From Entomortierella parvispora (taxonomy: Eukaryota > Mortierellomycota > Mortierellomycetes > Mortierellales > Mortierellaceae), in assembly GCA_963573315.1 (NCBI GenBank), contig OY752151.1, positions 1,550,001-1,614,000 on the forward strand: a stretch of 64,000 nt of DNA, read 5' to 3'. Of the stretch, positions 58,733-64,000 are shown in pieces. Position numbers and translations under genes: made by a program. Position 1 is the first letter of the stretch, and each line of letters opens with the position of its first letter. The notes below the pieces were generated by a model. It did no database searches. It was not told where the DNA came from and saw nothing but the letters and a program-made list of their open reading frames with translations.

Positions 58733-60967
58733 CTACCGACGACGGCGGCCTTGGGGGACTCGACCGGCGGGGAGCGCAAGCAACCCGCTCTTAGCCAATT
58801 CTTGCTGGTAGCGACGACGAGTGTCCTCGGCAGAGTCCAAAATCAACGGAGCAGGTTCAGGCAAATGAGCCCGACGGGACTCATACTTCTCTTGAGCCAC
58901 TTGCTGTGCGCGATAATCAGCAACGCGGCGATCCTCGGCATCCAATTCCATGGGCAGAGAGTCGTGGCTGTTGTCGTGTTGATCTTCCTCGGTGTGACGA
59001 GTCTTCGCGAACCAAACCTTTCGCTTAGATTCATCATCAGGTCCATGGGCGATCTTCAAACGATCCTGATGAACCAGGTCCAACTTAAGTTCATCGTCAC
59101 CCCATTTGAGCTGATAAGTGGACAAGGGCGTAGCACGAACAACTTGCAAAGGCCCATACCACTGTGGTTCAAGCTTCTTGCGGCCAAAATTCCGGACGAG
59201 AACAAAGTCTCCAACCTTGAATTTGTCGTCCTCCACGACATGAGTCTCATCATGGCGCTCCACCATAAGATCGGCGGCAGCTTGCTGAGACTGAAGGTGC
59301 TTCTCACGAAGTTCATCTATTTCGCGGAAAGTCTTCTTGCGATATTCTTGAACATCCTCTGTATCTTGGAAGTCAAAAAGGAACGGACGGACTGGATCTT
59401 GAGGCAGACGAGGCTCGATACCATAGACTAGTTTGAACGGACTGACCTTGGTACGCTGGGCAATATGCACACGACAGGCGAACAGGGATTGATGAAGGTA
59501 TTGGTCCCAGCTGTGCTTGTGCGTTCCGACGTACTTTGTCAACATGTGGCCAATCATGCCGTTCAGCCTCTCACACTTGCCGTTGGTGCGAGGGTGGTAG
59601 GCAGAAGTGGCCTTGTGTTTAATGTGCAGCTTCTCCAGATAGCGCTGAAGAACTGCAGACATGAAATTGGCACCTCGGTCACTGACAATCTCGGAGGGAC
59701 AACCAAACTGAAGGAAGACCTCCTCGTAAAGGAACGTGGCGACGGCCTCTGCGGTAGCCTCGGGCAGGGCTTTTGCAATGGGCCAATTGGTAGCGTAATC
59801 GATCGCGGTGATGATCCATCGATTACCGCGCTTGGTTAAAGGCATTCGACCGATGAAATCGATACCCCACCTCTCGAAGGGACGAGCAGGGGTCAAAGGG
59901 TGAAGAGGAGCGACCGAACGGTTCGATCCTCCCTTCACGAGCTGGCAGGCCTGGCATTCACGAACGATAGTCTTAATGTCGGTCCGGAGGGTGGGCCACC
60001 AAAAGCGGGACTTAGCCAGATTATAGGTTCCAGCTTCGCCTAAATGACCAAGATCCGCGTGCAGTTCTGCAAGCCTGTCGGCCCTCTCCACGAAAGGAAC
60101 AAAGGGAACAGGTTCACCATCGACTAGGTAAAGGATCTCATCATTGTTGTCGGCAAAAGAGGCGGACTCCTTGCGAACAATTGCCTTGACAGAAGTGTCG
60201 GTACCGGGCGGAAACGTACCATCAGCGCGGTAGCCAGGGACGAGCAAAGGCCAATCCCATGCATCAAGACGACGAGTAGAGACTTGAGTGTTGTTGAATT
60301 CGACGCGGGACAAAGCGTCGGCTGCGATGTTGGTACTGCCGGGCTTGTATCGAATCGAAAGATTAAAAGGGGCCAAAAATTCAACCCATCTAGTCATTCG
60401 AGGACTGAGATTCGCCTGAGTGAAAAGAAAACGGAGACTTGCATGGTCTGTGTAGACGATGTTTTCAGGGGCACCAAGGATATACGACCTCCAAGCTCGA
60501 CAGGCGTGAACGATCGCAAGAAGTTCTTGTTCATGGACTGGGTACTTCTCCTCGGCGGGCTTCAGGCGTCTTGACTCGAAAGCAACAGTGCGACGGCGAC
60601 CGTCGATGATCTGAAAGAGCTCGCCAGCTGTAGACTTTCCGGACGAATCTGTTTCCATAAAATAAGGATGATCAGGGTCTCCGGCAGAGGTAGCCGGGGC
60701 AGATGTCAATTCTGACTTCGACTTATCAAAAGCGACTTGCTCGGCAGGACCCCAAACACGAACGAGACGGTTCTTAGCCTTTCCCTCCCCCGGACGTTCA
60801 CGCAAAAGGTCGAAGAGCGGAGCGGAGTAATCGGCAAAATGATCAAGTTGACTGCGGTGATAGTTCATGAAGCCAGTGAACTCGCGGACATTTCGAACAG
60901 ACTTGGGAATGGGCCATTTGAGTACTGCCTCAATCTTGGCGGGATCGACCTTATCCCATCGAATGCG
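58733..60967 (-). CDS. Pol remnant: RNase H and integrase
   Basis: The frame is open from about 60967; its first ATG is at 60868. It starts with the end of an RT domain (DPAKIEAVLKWPIPKS, then VREFTGFMNYH). RNase H acidic residues are visible in METDSSGKS, EQELLAIVHA, YTDHASLRF and NIAADALSR. The integrase has an HHCC finger (H-x-H in HADLGHLGE; CQACQ), then the DDE residues in WGIDFIGRMP, VSDRGANFM and TNGKCERLNG, followed by a GPY-type module (EPQWYGPLQVV). No chromodomain is seen. The frame is interrupted relative to gag at the RT deletion, so it has no start of its own and would not be translated normally. Confidence 0.88.
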   Translation of the reverse strand, partial: RIRWDKVDPAKIEAVLKWPIPKSVRNVREFTGFMNYHRSQLDHFADYSAPLFDLLRERPGEGKAKNRLVRVWGPAEQVAFDKSKSELTSAPATSAGDPDHPYFMETDSSGKSTAGELFQIIDGRRRTVAFESRRLKPAEEKYPVHEQELLAIVHACRAWRSYILGAPENIVYTDHASLRFLFTQANLSPRMTRWVEFLAPFNLSIRYKPGSTNIAADALSRVEFNNTQVSTRRLDAWDWPLLVPGYRADGTFPPGTDTSVKAIVRKESASFADNNDEILYLVDGEPVPFVPFVERADRLAELHADLGHLGEAGTYNLAKSRFWWPTLRTDIKTIVRECQACQLVKGGSNRSVAPLHPLTPARPFERWGIDFIGRMPLTKRGNRWIITAIDYATNWPIAKALPEATAEAVATFLYEEVFLQFGCPSEIVSDRGANFMSAVLQRYLEKLHIKHKATSAYHPRTNGKCERLNGMIGHMLTKYVGTHKHSWDQYLHQSLFACRVHIAQRTKVSPFKLVYGIEPRLPQDPVRPFLFDFQDTEDVQEYRKKTFREIDELREKHLQSQQAAADLMVERHDETHVVEDDKFKVGDFVLVRNFGRKKLEPQWYGPLQVVRATPLSTYQLKWGDDELKLDLVHQDRLKIAHGPDDESKRKVWFAKTRHTEEDQHDNSHDSLPMELDAEDRRVADYRAQQVAQEKYESRRAHLPEPAPLILDSAEDTRRRYQQELAKSGLLALPAGRVPQGRRRR

Positions 60968-63245
60968 TCATCTCTCGGCTCCGTTTCTGGTGAGATGCCC
61001 AGGACGAGGTTGAGGGCTGGATGTAACCCAGGCGGAGCAGTTCGTCTAACTGGTCCTTGAGTGAACGGAGCTCGAGCGGCGACATCTTGTAAATCTTCTT
61101 GGCGATGGGCGTTGCATCTCCGGTCGGAATCTCGTGGTCGTATCCAGGACGTGGGGGCGGCATCTCGGTCAGGGGTGCAAAGACATCCGAGCGATAACCC
61201 TCTACTAAGTTATCTAAAGTAGATTTCTGATCGACAGTCAGATCTCCACTCTTCGGGGTGACTTCTTTGTGAAGGTCATCCTCATCTTCAGGATCTACTG
61301 TCCCTAATGAGTCAGACTTACCAGATGTTGATAATTGCTTGATAAAGATGACACCAGAGTCCACAGCATCCAGGGACTGTAGGTGTCGCAGAAAGCGGGG
61401 TGCGTCTACTTGCATGGAGGCGATTTCGGCTTCGTCTAAGTCGGATAACAGTTGTGGTGATGGTCTTGACTTGGCCAACACACGGAAGAATTTCTGACCT
61501 ACGGTCCAAGATAAGGCGTAGGTTTCCCAGTCCATATGGGGTTTGTGGCGGGCCATCCACGGGATGCCCAGGAAAAGGTCTCGGGCCAGACCTTTGACGA
61601 CGGTAACTCGGAGCGCATGAGCATAGCCTCCGATGGACAATCGGATAACTGCCTGACCAACTGTCTGACAGCTATCCTCCTCTCCGTGAGCCAGTGTGAT
61701 CGGTACGGGCTGGCGGAGAACCTCCTCGTATTCGACTGAACTTGGAGTAGTTTTCTTGATATTCTTGAGGGCTTCGTAAGAGACGGCGTTAACGTTGGCA
61801 CCGTTATCAAGAAGGGCCTCGAGCTGCAGGTTAGGGAGCTCGACGGGGATGATGACCAAAGGGAATGCCTTAGGGTCGAATTCTTCAGCATCGACCATGG
61901 TCATGTTAAATGAAACCTTGGGCTTGGTTTTGGAGGGGCCTTTAGGCTGGACGGTACAATCGCGGCGGTAATGGCCGGTGGCGCCGCAACGGTAACAGAC
62001 TTGAGGTTCGGGACAATCTTTCGCCATGTGGTTGCCCTTACAGTTGTTACAGACTATGTTGTTCATCTCAACATCGACGTCCATAGGTTGAGGACCACCT
62101 TGTTCTTGACGACTTTCACGGCGTCCATTCTGGTGTCCGTAATGCTGTACACGCGCGTATGGAGGAGTGGAGCTGTGGCGACGGTTCCATCCCTGGGATG
62201 CGGGTGCGACAGGAGGAGAGCTCTGGTTAGAGCTACCCACAAAGTTACCTTGCAGGCGTAAGCCTTGGTTATGGCGGTTCTGCAGGGCTTGTTTGGCTTG
62301 ATTGTTGCGGTGTTGTGCAGAAGCAGAGACTAGGCCACGTTGGAGGTTCATATCAGTCTTGATCTCGCAGGCCTTTCTGACGTTGACCCAGGTCTTGACT
62401 TCGCGCTCGATCAAGAAATTGCGCAGGAAGTTTGGTGAACGGTTCTTGAAGGTGTGAACCTTCTCACCTTCAGACAAAAGATCGGCTAGGGGGGTGGCGG
62501 CAAACTCGAATCGTTGCAGGAAGGTATTAGGAGTGTCGCCTGACTCCCAATGAACGACGTCCAAGTCATTTCGTAGGGTGTCCTCGACTTCCCTGGAACT
62601 GAACTGGTCTTTGAAGTCCTCTTGAAACGCGGACCAGGTCAAGGCTTTACCTCGGGTTCTGTAATTCGTAATGGTGTTAAGTCCCCAAGTGCTAGCGGTG
62701 TCGCGAAGCTTCAAAACCGCGGCCTTTACCCAGGCGTCGGCAGGGAGATTGTTGGCTTCGGCGGCTATCTCAACAAGGACTAACCATTCTCGGGCTCTCT
62801 GGTGGGTACTGACTCCGTTAAAGGTCGGGAAATCAGTGGGCAGGGTGCGCTTGGGTTCCCTGGTTGGGGCGTGCTGAAAGAGATCGCGCTCGACTGGCAC
62901 GGACGAAGGGTCATTACGCGGCCAAAGGGGAGGAGGTGGGCTGGGTTCCCGGAAAAAGCGTAAGGGGGTGGGCTTGGGAGGCAAGCGGAAACCGGAGCCT
63001 TGTTCCGTTTGGTTCAGAGCTGCGCTTGCTCCGCGAAGTAAGGTAGGGGTTGCGTATCCGGAACCAATCGGGGTACCGATACGGGATCGCTGCATTCTCT
63101 CGATTGCTTCGGCTTGAGCAGAGAGCTCGGCTTGCTGTTGCAGGATCTGCTGCTGCTGGATGAGCAACTGCTCCTCTGAGGGAATTGGGAGTTCTTGTTG
63201 GCCAGAGTTTTCTTGACCAAGGGATTGGGTGTCAATGCCTTCCAT
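60951..63245 (-). CDS. Gag-protease polyprotein with truncated RT start
   Basis: About 764 aa from the ATG at 63245 (an in-frame GTG upstream was not used). The N-terminus is Gln-rich. A retrotransposon Gag domain follows (PTFNGVSTHQRAREWLVLVE, LTWSAFQEDFKDQFSS). Two CCHC zinc knuckles are visible (CNNCKGNHMAKDC and CYRCGATGHYRRDC). The aspartic protease active site reads LLDNGANVN, with Asn where Ser or Thr is usual. The frame ends after the first RT residues (LRSLKDQLDELLRLGYIQPS), which run into an abnormal 13-residue tail and a stop at the deletion junction. Confidence 0.88.
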   Translation of the reverse strand: MEGIDTQSLGQENSGQQELPIPSEEQLLIQQQQILQQQAELSAQAEAIERMQRSRIGTPIGSGYATPTLLRGASAALNQTEQGSGFRLPPKPTPLRFFREPSPPPPLWPRNDPSSVPVERDLFQHAPTREPKRTLPTDFPTFNGVSTHQRAREWLVLVEIAAEANNLPADAWVKAAVLKLRDTASTWGLNTITNYRTRGKALTWSAFQEDFKDQFSSREVEDTLRNDLDVVHWESGDTPNTFLQRFEFAATPLADLLSEGEKVHTFKNRSPNFLRNFLIEREVKTWVNVRKACEIKTDMNLQRGLVSASAQHRNNQAKQALQNRHNQGLRLQGNFVGSSNQSSPPVAPASQGWNRRHSSTPPYARVQHYGHQNGRRESRQEQGGPQPMDVDVEMNNIVCNNCKGNHMAKDCPEPQVCYRCGATGHYRRDCTVQPKGPSKTKPKVSFNMTMVDAEEFDPKAFPLVIIPVELPNLQLEALLDNGANVNAVSYEALKNIKKTTPSSVEYEEVLRQPVPITLAHGEEDSCQTVGQAVIRLSIGGYAHALRVTVVKGLARDLFLGIPWMARHKPHMDWETYALSWTVGQKFFRVLAKSRPSPQLLSDLDEAEIASMQVDAPRFLRHLQSLDAVDSGVIFIKQLSTSGKSDSLGTVDPEDEDDLHKEVTPKSGDLTVDQKSTLDNLVEGYRSDVFAPLTEMPPPRPGYDHEIPTGDATPIAKKIYKMSPLELRSLKDQLDELLRLGYIQPSTSSWASHQKRSREMTHSMG

Positions 63246-63298
63246 TGTTCTATCAATAGGAATGAGGGTAGAATTCACAGACACAAGCTAAGTGAGTC

Positions 63299-63316
63299 GC
63301 AACTCCTTTGCTACCA
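63299..63316 (-). promoter_or_regulatory. Primer binding site of the retrotransposon
   Basis: On the minus strand, three bases after the 5' LTR, the sequence starts TGGTAGCAAAGGAGTTGC. It has the TGG expected to pair with the CCA end of a tRNA primer. The tRNA identity was not determined. Confidence 0.65.
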
Positions 63317-63319
63317 CTT

Positions 63320-63731
63320 TGTAGCACCACAAGCCTCGACTGAGCAAGGGTCCTACCTATCAATCCAGATAGGCTCGGTCGCGAGAGAGGAAGAGAGTAC
63401 TTGGAAGGGTGTTGGTTATGAAGGGTTTATTGAAGTGTGAAAGATATGGTGTTACTTGGAAAGGAGTTGTTAACTGAAGAAAGAAGAAGAGAAGACTATG
63501 GAGACTTATAAGAGACTACGGAAGAAGGGGAACTACGATTGTGAGGTTAGAAGTGCGCATGATCGGAGGATTATGCGCTTAACGGTTGAGTAGGGTTGGA
63601 CGGGTTCTGAAGCAACAGCAAAACGGGGGTTTTGCTGAAAAGGAGCGGAAAAACGTGCGGCGACGCGACTTGGGCGACTTGGTCACGTGATGAAGTCTGG
63701 ACGGGGTTCAAAAGAGCGTCGGTGCACGACA
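63320..63731 (-). repeat. LTR, 5' end of the element
   Basis: 412 bp, appearing identical to 58300-58711. As the upstream LTR of the minus-strand element it would carry its promoter. Confidence 0.95.
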
Positions 63732-63735
63732 AAAT

Positions 63736-64000
63736 TGTAGCACCACAAGCCTCGACTGAGCAAGGGTCCTACCTATCAATCCAGATAGGCTCGGTCGCGA
63801 GAGAGGAAGAGAGTACTTGGAAGGGTGTTGGTTATGAAGGGTTTATTGAAGTGTGAAAGATATGGTGTTACTTGGAAAGGAGTTGTTAACTCAAGAAAGA
63901 AGAAGAGAAGACTATGGAGACTTATAAGAGACTACGGAAGAAGGGGAACTACGATTGTGAGGTTAGAAGTGCGCATGATCGGAGGATTATGCGCTTAACG
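63736..64000 (-). repeat. Third LTR copy, cut by the window edge
   Basis: It starts TGTAGCACCACAAGCC four bases (AAAT) after the previous LTR ends and follows the same sequence to the window end. One difference is visible (C for G at 63892). It is either a solo LTR or the end of a second element lying to the right. Confidence 0.9.

Larger units (their letters stand above)
58300..63731 (-). mobile_element. Ty3/Gypsy LTR retrotransposon lacking the RT core
   Basis: A 5.4-kb element on the minus strand with 412-bp LTRs at both ends and a flanking duplication AAAT (58296-58299 and 63732-63735). The gene order is Gag, zinc knuckles, protease, RNase H, integrase, which is that of Metaviridae-type elements. 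The reverse-transcriptase palm and fingers are missing between about 60970 and 60990. The two LTRs show no difference by eye, so the insertion looks recent. Without RT it would need a helper element to move. Confidence 0.93.

Noticed and set aside
58751-59431. 226-codon open frame on + across the retroelement
   Set aside because: Antisense to the integrase region, which has clear catalytic residues on the minus strand.

Overview
The window reads as nuclear DNA of a filamentous, early-diverging fungus. Genes carry many short GT-AG introns, polypyrimidine-rich promoters and 3' ends a few hundred bases apart. The gene set includes a chitin synthase, homogentisate dioxygenase, twinfilin, a Git1-like phosphodiester permease, a MATE transporter, F-box/LRR genes and TRP-like channels. 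A member of the Mortierellaceae would fit, but that is an inference from gene style. No database search was possible, and splice sites were read by eye and checked for frame.

Left part (1-10.7 kb): a possible exon runs off the left edge. Then come a Git1-like MFS permease (+), an intronless coiled-coil protein of unknown role (-) and homogentisate 1,2-dioxygenase (+, six exons) for tyrosine/phenylalanine breakdown.

Channel region (10.8-29.4 kb): two very large minus-strand paralogs (10 exons, about 2184 aa; 12 exons, about 1820 aa) join a WD40-like region to a C-terminal six-helix TRP-type pore. They are separated by a HAD phosphatase gene on the other strand. The first copy has a giant first exon holding about 16 copies of a motif close to M-x-V-D-R-D-x-P-L. 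A frame-broken fragment of the same repeat type lies upstream of the second copy.

Middle (30.4-39.5 kb): an EI24-like membrane protein, an Nhp10/INO80F-like HMG-box protein with an AT-hook, and a MATE transporter, all on +.

F-box island (39.6-47.3 kb): one intact F-box/LRR gene, two decayed minus-strand copies and a weak third remnant. These sit between about 0.9 kb inverted repeats that are far better conserved than the gene copies themselves.

Right part (47.8-57.9 kb): twinfilin, whose start codon appears to be split by an intron; a CUE-domain ubiquitin-binding protein; a family-2 chitin synthase; and two tandem paralogs of an unrecognised family.

Right edge (58.3-64 kb): a minus-strand Ty3/Gypsy LTR retrotransposon with two LTRs that look identical. 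It keeps gag, protease, RNase H and integrase but lacks the reverse-transcriptase core. A third LTR abuts it after only 4 bp and runs off the window.
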